Assembly (NCBI GenBank): GCA_003142355.1
Contig: PLMF01000276.1
Coordinates: 17,760-25,883, forward strand
Direction of reading: 5' to 3'
DNA: 8,124 bases
Source: Bryobacterales bacterium
Lineage (GTDB): Bacteria; Acidobacteriota; Terriglobia; Bryobacterales; Bryobacteraceae
Shown: one piece after another, positions 1-6,690 of the stretch
Numbering within the stretch: the stretch's first letter is position 1
How the letters are laid out: each line of letters opens with the position of its first letter
Made by a program: the position numbers and the translations under genes
Notes under the pieces: generated by a model
Database searches by the model: none
What the model was told of the DNA's origin: nothing
The model's input: the letters and a program-made list of their open reading frames with translations, nothing else

Positions 1-155
1 CCCAGCAGCATGCGGATGGTGGTGGTTTTGCCCGCTCCGTTGGGGCCCACCAGGCCGTAGACGCTGCCCTCGGGCACGTCCACGTTCATGCGATCGAGGG
101 CCAGGTTGCGGCGGTATCGCTTCGAGAGATCGACGGTTCGTAAGATGTCGCTCAT
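1..155 (-). CDS. ABC transporter ATP-binding protein, N-terminal fragment (gene runs off the left edge)
   Basis: Reading leftwards from an ATG at 155-153, 51 codons are visible before the window ends. They hold the first part of an ABC nucleotide-binding domain: an aromatic A-loop residue at Tyr14 and a perfect Walker A motif GPNGAGKT at residues 37-44 (Lys43 and Thr44 bind ATP phosphate and magnesium). The Q-loop, signature and Walker B lie outside the window. The ATG overlaps the stop of the upstream GntR gene as ATGA, and a GGGAG Shine-Dalgarno sits 6 nt before it (162-166), so the two proteins are translationally coupled. NBDs of this type (N-terminus close to CcmA/YtrB) following a YtrA-like regulator normally energise a small exporter with a separate membrane subunit. 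The substrate cannot be told from this fragment. Confidence 0.93.
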   Translation of the reverse strand, partial: MSDILRTVDLSKRYRRNLALDRMNVDVPEGSVYGLVGPNGAGKTTTIRMLL

Positions 156-541
156 GTCTTGCTCCCATCCAAACGCTTCCAATGCTGGGCGACGGCCGCC
201 GCGACATCGTCGAGTTCCAGGCCGAGCTTCTTGGCTTCCACCACCAATTGCTCGAGTTCTTTATTGAGCAGATTGCCGCGCTCCGCCGCGGTCGACGAAG
301 CCTGCCGGGCCACCACCGTGCCGGTGCCGGAGTGGACTTCAATCAGCCCTTCCGCCACCAGGTGCGTGATCACTTTGTGCGCCGTGTTGGGGTTGATTTT
401 GAGCTCCTTGCTGAGGGCCCGCACTGAAGGGAAGGGGTCGCCGGGCCGCATCTTTCCGGAGACCACGGCCTTCTTGGCGGCATACACCACCTGCTCGTAG
501 AGCGAGATGCCGGGCTGAAACGACAGGCGGAACGGGATCAC
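152..541 (-). CDS. GntR-family transcriptional repressor, YtrA subfamily
   Basis: This 129-residue protein has an N-terminal winged helix-turn-helix of the GntR type: the segment [10 protein letters not shown] (residues 32-41), the recognition-helix region [12 protein letters not shown] (50-61) and the wing around GTGTVV (72-77). Only about 50 residues follow, predicted as helices (93-123), which is the short tail of the YtrA subfamily and not the long FadR or HutC effector domains. In known YtrA systems the regulator represses its own operon with a downstream ABC exporter and responds to cell-wall or membrane-active compounds; the overlapping ABC gene here fits this exactly. The start is GTG (541-539). 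No Shine-Dalgarno precedes it; instead a promoter -10 lies so close that the mRNA is probably leaderless. The effector is not deducible from sequence. Confidence 0.93.
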   Translation of the reverse strand: MIPFRLSFQPGISLYEQVVYAAKKAVVSGKMRPGDPFPSVRALSKELKINPNTAHKVITHLVAEGLIEVHSGTGTVVARQASSTAAERGNLLNKELEQLVVEAKKLGLELDDVAAAVAQHWKRLDGSKT

Positions 542-544
542 AAC

Positions 545-565
545 TGTATGATAACAGATAGTACA
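545..565. promoter_or_regulatory. Candidate YtrA-type operator, TGTA-N13-TACA
   Basis: The sequence shows TGTA at 545-548 and TACA at 562-565, separated by exactly 13 bp. From memory, the Bacillus subtilis YtrA box is an inverted repeat of the form AGTGTA-N13-TACACT, so both the core half-sites and the spacing match, although the outer bases are not symmetrical here. The site lies 4 bp upstream of the GTG start of the GntR gene and covers its predicted -10 element, which is where an autorepressor should bind. Binding itself is inference. Confidence 0.55.
548..556 (-). promoter_or_regulatory. Extended -10 promoter of the GntR-ABC operon (leaderless transcript)
   Basis: Read on the minus strand this is TG-T-TATCAT, an extended -10 with a hexamer matching TATAAT at 5 of 6 positions (548-553). 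Six nucleotides downstream lies position 541, the G of the GTG start codon, so the predicted first transcribed base is also the first base of the coding sequence. There is no convincing -35 element around 570-576, which is tolerable for an extended -10. The promoter sits inside the candidate operator. Confidence 0.45.
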
Positions 566-573
566 CGTACCGG

Positions 574-619
574 GTAGGGGCCGGGCACGTTGCGTGCGTA
601 CCGCATGCCCGGCCCCTAC
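574..619. repeat. Perfect 14-bp inverted repeat, REP-like palindrome
   Basis: The arm at 574-587 (GTAGGGGCCGGGCA) is the exact reverse complement of the arm at 606-619, with an 18-nt loop. Within it GCACG (585-589) could also pair with CGTGC (593-597), giving an alternative fold. There is no T-tract, and the flanking genes diverge, so it is a poor candidate for a terminator. Very GC-rich intergenic palindromes with GTAGGGGC-type arms look like dispersed REP-type elements of high-GC genomes. It begins in what would be the -35 zone of the GntR promoter. Confidence 0.75.
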
Positions 620-668
620 GGCTACAAACGTTCTGCGCTCCGGTTCGTCATAGATTACATTGGAAGCA

Positions 669-674
669 AGGGAG
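669..674 (+). promoter_or_regulatory. Ribosome binding site that decides the TIGR03435 start
   Basis: AGGGAG lies 9 nt upstream of the ATG at 684. It supports that ATG over the in-frame TTG at 660, which has no Shine-Dalgarno and would add eight polar residues in front of the signal peptide. Confidence 0.7.
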
Positions 675-683
675 ATTCAAGCA

Positions 684-1640
684 ATGCTACGTGCGATCAT
701 GGGCGCCGGCCTCGTAGTTTTCACGTCCTGCGCGGCTTTCGCGCAGACGGCGGAGAATTCGCCGTCATTTGAAGTGGCGTCGGTGAAGCCGGCCGCGCCG
801 ATCACCGGCAACATGATCCGGATGATGATGCGGGGTGGTCCCGGAAGCCCCGACCCCGGGCAGATTACTTATTCCAATGTCACAGTAAAGAACGTTCTCA
901 TGAACGCTTACGGAGTGAAGGGTTTCCAGATCACGGGACCGAACTGGCTCGACTCCGAGAGATACGACATTGTGGCGAAGGTGCCGCGCGGCGCCACCAA
1001 GGCAGAGTTCATGGTGATGCTGCAAAACCTGTTGGCGGAGCGCTTCAAACTGACGCTGCACCGGGAAAAGAAAGACCTGCCCATGTACGCGCTGGTGGTG
1101 GGGAAGAATGGGCCGAAGATGAAGGAATCGGTGGACGACCCGGCCCCCAAAGAGGGCGACGCCCCCAAGGCCGGCGGCCCCGCCGATGGCCCCGGCGCGG
1201 CCATGGGCAGGATCACGGTGGGCAAGGACGGCTTCCCGGTGTTACCGGGCCGTGGCGCTACCGCGATGATGCTGACGAGCGGTGGCGCCCGCATGAATGC
1301 CAATAGACAAACGATGGCCGGGTTGGCCGAAATGCTGTCGGGCCAGTTGGACCTCCCTGTGGTGGATATGACCGGACTGACGGGGAAGTACGATTACACC
1401 TTGTCCTTCTCCCGGGAGGGCCTCGGGGGCATGAGGCTGGGTGCGCCTCCGCCTCTTGCTGCTCCGCCTCCAGGCGAAGGCGGAGGGGGAATGCCGACGG
1501 CGAGCACGCCGGACGGCGAATCCAGTCCCAGTCTCTTTACTGCCCTTCAGGAGCAACTCGGGCTGAAGTTAGAGCAGCGAAAAGGCCCGGTAGATCTGCT
1601 GGTTATCGACCATTTGGAGAAGGCGCCGATTGAGAATTGA
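684..1640 (+). CDS. TIGR03435 family secreted protein (acidobacterial, function unknown)
   Basis: The 318-residue product opens with a Sec-type signal peptide (hydrophobic residues 2-15, probable cleavage after AFA at 18-20); Cys16 follows FTS, a poor lipobox, so lipidation is unlikely. The mature part starts with the family hallmark FEVASVKP (29-36), continues with an AYGVKGFQITGPNWL segment (75-89) and a region RFKLTLHREKKDLPMYAL (120-137), and ends with DLPVVDMTGLTGKYDYTL (223-240) and a C-terminal LFTALQEQLGLKLEQRKGPV-VIDHLEKAP block (284-315). These are the conserved blocks of TIGR03435, a family with many paralogues in Solibacter-like genomes and no established function. Two low-complexity stretches, Pro/Gly/Asp-rich at 149-175 and Pro/Gly-rich at 249-283, interrupt the fold; the latter lies between the last two conserved blocks. 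It is the first gene of the plus-strand cluster and its 3' end holds the RBS of the next gene. Confidence 0.9.
   Translation: MLRAIMGAGLVVFTSCAAFAQTAENSPSFEVASVKPAAPITGNMIRMMMRGGPGSPDPGQITYSNVTVKNVLMNAYGVKGFQITGPNWLDSERYDIVAKVPRGATKAEFMVMLQNLLAERFKLTLHREKKDLPMYALVVGKNGPKMKESVDDPAPKEGDAPKAGGPADGPGAAMGRITVGKDGFPVLPGRGATAMMLTSGGARMNANRQTMAGLAEMLSGQLDLPVVDMTGLTGKYDYTLSFSREGLGGMRLGAPPPLAAPPPGEGGGGMPTASTPDGESSPSLFTALQEQLGLKLEQRKGPVDLLVIDHLEKAPIEN
1616..1623 (+). promoter_or_regulatory. Ribosome binding site supporting the TTG start of the barrel gene
   Basis: GGAGAAGG lies 6 nt before the TTG at 1630, inside the coding end of the TIGR03435 gene. No ATG or GTG start in this frame would keep the signal peptide: the next Met is residue 75, within the first domain. 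The strong Shine-Dalgarno therefore makes the rare TTG start credible. Confidence 0.7.
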
Positions 1641-4629
1641 CGGCCTCCGGTACGCGGCCCTCGCCTGGCTTGCGGTTTTTGGCCTGGCGGCCGCCGAGCA
1701 TCACGGGCAGGTCACCTTCAACGGTCTGCCGGTTCCAGGCGCCACGGTGACTGCGATCGGGGGCGACAGGAGATTTGTCGCCGTGACGGACCAGCAGGGC
1801 GCCTATTCATTTCCCGACTTGACCGACGGCGTTTGGACCATCCAAGTCGAGATGTTATGCTTCGCCACCATCAAACAGGAAGTGGCCGTGGCGCCAGACG
1901 CCCCCAGCCCAGTTTGGGAGTTGAGGGTGTTGCCGCTCGAGGAGATCCACGCGGAAACCAGGCCGGCCGCAACGGCTCGGAGCACCGCGTCCGCGACGCA
2001 GTCCGCTGCGGCGCCGCGGCCGCAGGCGGGATTTCAGCGCGCCGAGGTGAATGCAGCCGGCGAGGGCGCGGCGCCGGGCGGCTTGGGCACGGAGATGGGA
2101 AACGAAGGCGGCGCGGCGGGCGATCTCAATCAGACTGCGTCCGACGCCATGGTGGTGAGCGGCAGCAGCAGCGGGGCCATTGAGCGACGCGCCATCGGCA
2201 ATGCGCGCAAAGGGATCGGATCGATGTACCAGGGCGACGTGAGTCTCATTCTGGACAATTCCTCTCTGGACGCGCGGCCGTATTCGCTCACCGGCCAGAA
2301 CACGGAGAAGCCGGCATACGACCACCTGCGGGCCGGCGCGTCTTTCGGCGGGCCGCTCACGATTCCCCATTTGCTCCATGGGCAAGGCCAGTTCTTCTTG
2401 AACTACCAGACCACGCGCAACCGCAATGACAGCACGAATACCAGCCTGATGCCAACCCAGGCGATGCGCAACGGAGATCTTCCCCAGACGATTTCCGATC
2501 CAAGCAGTGGGCAGCCGTTTCCAGGGAACGCCATTCCTCCGAGCCGGACGGCGCCGCAATCCCAAGCGCTGCTGAAGTTCTATCCGTTGCCGGATTTTCC
2601 GGAGTCCGCGGGTTACAATTACCAGATTCCGCTGGTGGGCATCAGTCACCAGGACGACGCGCAGGGGCGCGCCAACAAGATGCTCAACCGGAAGCATTTT
2701 GTGAACGGCAGCTTCGCTTACCGTAATGCGCGGAGCTCGGGACCGAATGTGTTCGGCTTCGACGACACCGGCAAGATTACCGGGTTCAACGCCAATGCCA
2801 ACTGGCGGTACATGGCCAGCCAGCGGCTGAATTTCAGCCTGGGATATCAGTTCAGCCGCCTGTCGATGCGCACCACGCCATATTTTGCGAACCGCGAAAA
2901 CGTCTCGGGCGAAGCGGGGATCACGGGCAATAACCAGGAACCGGGGAACTGGGGGCCGCCGAATCTGTCCTTTTCCAGCGGCATTGCGGGGCTCTCGGAC
3001 GCGGCGCTATCCCTGACGCGCAACCAGACCAGCGGCGTGTCGATTACCGGACTCTGGATGCGCCGTCCGCACAGCATCACCTTTGGCGCCGATTTCCGCA
3101 GGCAGCAATTCAACCTGCTGGCGCAGCAAAACGCGCGCGGCAGCTTTACCTTCACGGGCGCGGCCACGGGCAACGATTTCGCGGATTTCCTGCTAGGTGT
3201 TCCGGACACGAGCGCGATTGCTTTCGGCAACGCGGATAAGTATTTCCGGGCGTCGTCCTACGACGCATATTTCACCGACGACTGGCGGGTAAGCCCGGGA
3301 CTCACGATCAATGCCGGCGCGCGGTGGGAATACAACTCGCCCATCGCGGAGAAATATGGCCGGCTGGTAAACCTGGACGTGGCGCCGGGATTCTCGGCGG
3401 AAGCGCCGGTGCTGGGCAGCCACCCCACGGGCCCGCTGACGGGACAGCGAATCCCAAGCTCGCTGGTTCAGCCCGACAAACATGCATGGCAACCGCGCGT
3501 GGGGATCTCGTGGCGCCCCTTTTTCGGGACATCCACGCTGGTTCGGGCGGGATACGGTCTCTACTACAACACCTCCATCTACCAGGCGATTGCGACGCAG
3601 ATGGCGCAGCAATCCCCGTTGTCGAAGAGCTTGAGCGTACAAAACGGCCCGGGCAATCCGCTGACGCTGGCAAACGGATTTAACGCGTCGCCCTCCACCA
3701 CCAGCAACACGTTCGCGATCGATCCGAATTTCCGCGCCGGCTACTCGCACAATTGGAGCCTATCGGTGCAACAGGACCTGGCCGGATCGATGGTCATGAC
3801 CGCGACCTATCTGGGCATCAAAGGGACGCGGGCGGTGCAGGTGTTTCTGCCGAACACGTATCCTTCGGGGGCGGCAAATCCATGCCCGGCGTGCCCATCG
3901 GGCTATGCCTACATGGCCTCGAACGGCAACTCGACGCGCGAGGCGGGGCTGGTTCAATTGCGGCGGCGGCTGCACAACGGCTTGACGGCGAGCCTGCAAT
4001 ACACATTCGCGAAGGCCATTGACGACGCCGCGCTGGGCGGCCGAGGCCAGGGAAGCCAGGTGATTGCGCAGAACTGGCTCAACCTGGCGGCGGAACGCGG
4101 ACTTTCGAGTTTCGACCAGCGTCACCAGGTGACCGCACAGTTGCAATACACCACCGGGATAGGAGTCGGCGGCGGAACTCTGTTGCGCGGCTGGGAGGGG
4201 GCGGCATTCAAAGGGTGGACGTTCATCACGAGCGTGGCGGCCGGCAGCGGAATGCCGTTGACCCCGGTTTATGTAGCGGCGGTGAGGAACACGGGCGTGA
4301 CGGGCAGCATCCGGCCGGATTATACCGGAGCGCCGGTTTATGCGGCTCCCGCGAGCCGCTTCCTCAACCCGGCGGCGTACGCGGCGGCCGCGGCGGGGCT
4401 CTGGGGCGACGCGGGGAGAAACTCGATCACCGGTCCGGACCAGTTCGCGCTGAACGCTTCGATGGGGCGCTCCTTTGGGGACTTCGACCTGCGATTCGAT
4501 TCCACGAACGCGCTGAACCATGTGACGTTTCCCAGTTGGAACACGGTCACAAATGGCGCGCAGTTCGGGCTGGCGAACGCAGCCAATGCCATGCGCAGCG
4601 TGCAGGCCACGCTGCGATGGAGGTTCTGA
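1630..4629 (+). CDS. Oar-like outer-membrane beta-barrel protein with carboxypeptidase-regulatory domain (TonB-dependent receptor-related)
   Basis: The 999-residue product begins with a signal peptide (hydrophobic 8-21, cleavage near AAA at 20-22). A Cna/carboxypeptidase-regulatory-like beta-sandwich follows at about 25-105, shown by PVPGATVTA (34-42) and TDQQGAYSFPDL (53-64). An Ala/Gly/Ser-rich linker runs to about residue 170. From about 198 to the end the sequence has the alternating, aromatic- and Gly-rich pattern of the Oar-like barrel seen in Acidobacteriota, including GPLTIPHLLHGQGQFFLNYQ-type strands (241-260) and the typical SSYDAYFTDDWRVSPGLTINAGARWEY stretch (from about 540). The last residues, ATLRWRF, form the C-terminal aromatic beta-signal recognised by the BAM complex, so the protein is complete. 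I cannot find a typical plug motif (LPLNGR type) or a clear TonB box. Oar-like proteins have been linked to uptake of large substrates or to protein export in other phyla; the substrate here is unknown. The TTG start overlaps the upstream gene by 11 bp and the VWA gene follows after 3 bp, indicating co-translation. Confidence 0.9.
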   Translation: MRIDGLRYAALAWLAVFGLAAAEHHGQVTFNGLPVPGATVTAIGGDRRFVAVTDQQGAYSFPDLTDGVWTIQVEMLCFATIKQEVAVAPDAPSPVWELRVLPLEEIHAETRPAATARSTASATQSAAAPRPQAGFQRAEVNAAGEGAAPGGLGTEMGNEGGAAGDLNQTASDAMVVSGSSSGAIERRAIGNARKGIGSMYQGDVSLILDNSSLDARPYSLTGQNTEKPAYDHLRAGASFGGPLTIPHLLHGQGQFFLNYQTTRNRNDSTNTSLMPTQAMRNGDLPQTISDPSSGQPFPGNAIPPSRTAPQSQALLKFYPLPDFPESAGYNYQIPLVGISHQDDAQGRANKMLNRKHFVNGSFAYRNARSSGPNVFGFDDTGKITGFNANANWRYMASQRLNFSLGYQFSRLSMRTTPYFANRENVSGEAGITGNNQEPGNWGPPNLSFSSGIAGLSDAALSLTRNQTSGVSITGLWMRRPHSITFGADFRRQQFNLLAQQNARGSFTFTGAATGNDFADFLLGVPDTSAIAFGNADKYFRASSYDAYFTDDWRVSPGLTINAGARWEYNSPIAEKYGRLVNLDVAPGFSAEAPVLGSHPTGPLTGQRIPSSLVQPDKHAWQPRVGISWRPFFGTSTLVRAGYGLYYNTSIYQAIATQMAQQSPLSKSLSVQNGPGNPLTLANGFNASPSTTSNTFAIDPNFRAGYSHNWSLSVQQDLAGSMVMTATYLGIKGTRAVQVFLPNTYPSGAANPCPACPSGYAYMASNGNSTREAGLVQLRRRLHNGLTASLQYTFAKAIDDAALGGRGQGSQVIAQNWLNLAAERGLSSFDQRHQVTAQLQYTTGIGVGGGTLLRGWEGAAFKGWTFITSVAAGSGMPLTPVYVAAVRNTGVTGSIRPDYTGAPVYAAPASRFLNPAAYAAAAAGLWGDAGRNSITGPDQFALNASMGRSFGDFDLRFDSTNALNHVTFPSWNTVTNGAQFGLANAANAMRSVQATLRWRF
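4619..4623 (+). promoter_or_regulatory. Ribosome binding site of the VWA gene within the barrel gene
   Basis: GGAGG lies 9 nt upstream of the ATG at 4633 and within the last codons of the barrel gene, consistent with co-translation of the two genes. Confidence 0.65.
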
Positions 4630-4632
4630 AAC

Positions 4633-6678
4633 ATGCGACGCGGAGTAGTGGGGGCGCTGCTGGCTCTCGGCCTGCTGGCGCAGCCGGTGAAGATCACCGT
4701 GAACACGCAACTGGTGGTGGAGACGGTTTCGGTCACGGACAAGAACGGCAAGGCGATCGAAGGGCTGACCGCGAAAGATTTCGTGGTGACGGAAGACGGC
4801 GTGGCGCAGACCGTCAGTTTCTGCGAATACCAGAAGATGCAGGAGGCCGCGCCGGCGCCGGCGCCCGCCCCAGCGCCGGCCGGAGACCGGGTTGCTCCGG
4901 TCACGCGAGGGCAAATCTCGCCCGAGCGTCCCGGTGATGTCCGCTACAAAGACCGGCGCCTGCTGGCGCTGTACTTCGACATGAGCGCCATGCCGGTTCC
5001 GGACCAGTTGCGCGCGCAAGCGGCGGCTATCAAGTTCATCAGAACGCAGATGGCGCCGGCGGACCTGATGGCGATTCTGTCGTTTTCCGACGGCGTCCAC
5101 GTGCTGCGGGATTTCACCGACAATCGCGACGACCTGGAGAAGACGGTCAACAAACTATTTGTCGGCGAGGGGCAGGGATTCGACTTTACCGACGCCGACG
5201 ACAGCAGCGCCGATACGGGCACGGCGTTCGGCGAGGACGACAGCGAATTCAACCTCTTCAACACCGACCGCCAACTGGCCGCGTTGCAGACGGCGGCGAA
5301 AATGCTGGGCACGCTCAACGAGAAGAAGGTTCTCATTTACTTCGCCAGCGGGCTGCGGCTGAGCGGCGTCGACAACCAGGCGCAGTTTCAGGCCACCACC
5401 AACGCCGCCATCCGCGCCAACGTGTCCTTTTATTCGATCGACGCGCGCGGGTTGGTGGCGCAGGCTCCAATGGGCGACGCCACCATGGGATCGCCGGGCG
5501 GGATCGGGATGTACTCCGGCAGGTCGGCGATGGCGAGCGCCAACAACTTTCAGAAGTCGCAGGATACGTTGTACGCGCTGGCGACGGATACGGGCGGGAA
5601 GGCGCTGCTGGACAATAACGACCTGTCGGTGGGAATCGTGCAGGCGGAGCAGTCGATTGGGAGTTACTACATCCTCGGCTATTACTCGGCCAACCAGGCT
5701 CTGGACGGGCGCTTCCGCCGGATCAAGATCGCGTTCACCGGCGACCCATCCGCCAAACTGAGTTATCGCCAGGGTTACTGGGCCGGCAAGGAATTCGGCA
5801 AGTTCACCGCGGTGGACAAGGAACGGCAACTGCAAGATGCGCTGATGCTGGGCGATCCGATTACGGAGTTGACTATCGCCATGGAGGTGGATTACTTTCA
5901 ACTGAATTCCGCCGAGTATTTTGTGCCCGTGGTGATGAAGATTCCGGGCAGCGAGCTGGCGCTGGCGCGGCGCCGCGGCGCGGAACACACGCTCATCGAC
6001 TTTATCGGCGAGGTAAAGGACGAGTACGGCGCCACCATGGCCAACGTGCGCGACAAGGTGGATATCAAGCTGACCGGCGAAACGGCCGCCCAACTCGCCC
6101 GGCAGCCCATCCAATACGACACGGGCTTCACGCTGCTTCCGGGGGCCTACACCTTCAAGGTGCTGGCCCGCGACGACGAGACAGGCAGAATCGGAACCTA
6201 CACCAAGAACTTCGTCATCCCGAATTTAAACAAAGAGCTGAAGCGGATTCCCATCAGCTCGGTGGTGCTGAGCGGGCAGCGCGTGGACCTGAAAGATGCG
6301 CTGTTCAGCGCGAAGGATAAGGGACCGGTGGTCAACCCGCTGATTCAGGACGGGCAAAAACTGATCCCCAGCGTGACGCGCGTGTTTAGCAGGAGCCGGG
6401 ACATGTACGTGTATCTCCAGGCCTATGAGCGCGGCGCAACAGCCGTCCAGCCGCTGGTGGCCTTCGTGAGCTTCTATCGGGGGCAGACCAAGGCGTTCGA
6501 GACGCCGCCGCTGGCCGTATCGGAAGGGATGGACCCGAAGTCAAAAGCGCTGCCTCTCCGTTTCAGCCTTACGCTGAACAAGCTGCCGCCGGGCCGGTAC
6601 GACTGCCAGGTGAGCGTGGTGGATCCGAACGGGCGGAAGGCGGCCTTCTGGCAGGCGCCGGTCATGCTGGTGCCGTAG
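4633..6678 (+). CDS. VWA domain-containing protein, TIGR03436 family (secreted)
   Basis: The 681-residue protein has a signal peptide (RR at 2-3, hydrophobic 5-15, cleavage likely after Ala16). The family's N-terminal module follows: VNTQLVVETVSVTDKNGKAI-GLTAKDFVVTEDGVAQTV (23-61), typical of TIGR03436. An Ala-Pro repeat linker (72-83) leads to a von Willebrand A fold from about 108 to 350, with strand LLALYFDMSAM (110-120), helix 124-140, strand ILSFSDGVHVLRDFTD (148-163), strand KVLIYFASG (232-240) and SYYILGYYS (344-352). The MIDAS metal site is degenerate: DxSxS reads D116-M-S118-A-M120, and the usual Asp of the fourth strand is replaced within FASG. A long acidic insertion occupies about 179-207. 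The remaining 300 residues form beta-rich modules, with a Greek-key-like strand GFTLLPGAYTFKVLARD (498-514) and a matching C-terminal one (LPPGRYDCQVSVVDPNGR, 651-668). It starts 3 bp after the barrel gene with its own RBS, so a joint envelope role with the barrel is likely. Ligand and function are unknown. Confidence 0.92.
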   Translation: MRRGVVGALLALGLLAQPVKITVNTQLVVETVSVTDKNGKAIEGLTAKDFVVTEDGVAQTVSFCEYQKMQEAAPAPAPAPAPAGDRVAPVTRGQISPERPGDVRYKDRRLLALYFDMSAMPVPDQLRAQAAAIKFIRTQMAPADLMAILSFSDGVHVLRDFTDNRDDLEKTVNKLFVGEGQGFDFTDADDSSADTGTAFGEDDSEFNLFNTDRQLAALQTAAKMLGTLNEKKVLIYFASGLRLSGVDNQAQFQATTNAAIRANVSFYSIDARGLVAQAPMGDATMGSPGGIGMYSGRSAMASANNFQKSQDTLYALATDTGGKALLDNNDLSVGIVQAEQSIGSYYILGYYSANQALDGRFRRIKIAFTGDPSAKLSYRQGYWAGKEFGKFTAVDKERQLQDALMLGDPITELTIAMEVDYFQLNSAEYFVPVVMKIPGSELALARRRGAEHTLIDFIGEVKDEYGATMANVRDKVDIKLTGETAAQLARQPIQYDTGFTLLPGAYTFKVLARDDETGRIGTYTKNFVIPNLNKELKRIPISSVVLSGQRVDLKDALFSAKDKGPVVNPLIQDGQKLIPSVTRVFSRSRDMYVYLQAYERGATAVQPLVAFVSFYRGQTKAFETPPLAVSEGMDPKSKALPLRFSLTLNKLPPGRYDCQVSVVDPNGRKAAFWQAPVMLVP

Positions 6679-6690
6679 AATGAAACCATC

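Noticed and set aside
651..656. TAGATT as a -10 for the plus-strand cluster
   Set aside because: Only 4 of 6 matches and no -35 at proper spacing; the promoter of the cluster is not identifiable from sequence.
660..683. TTG at 660 as start of the TIGR03435 gene
   Set aside because: It lacks a Shine-Dalgarno and puts charged residues before the signal peptide; the ATG at 684 has AGGGAG at 9 nt.
1855..2697. 280-codon minus-strand open frame
   Set aside because: Arg-rich antisense shadow of the barrel gene, no recognisable domain.
4849..4881. GC-rich short repeats GCGCCG
   Set aside because: They simply encode the Ala-Pro linker of the VWA protein and are not an independent repeat element.
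4215..4937. 240-codon plus-strand open frame
   Set aside because: Out-of-frame shadow of the barrel and VWA genes with Gly/Arg/Ala-rich composition and no domain; both real genes are strongly supported by family motifs.
3760..5100. 446-codon minus-strand open frame
   Set aside because: It spans the junction of the barrel and VWA genes on the other strand, is extremely rich in Arg, His and Gln, and shows no domain; it is an antisense shadow of high-GC coding DNA.
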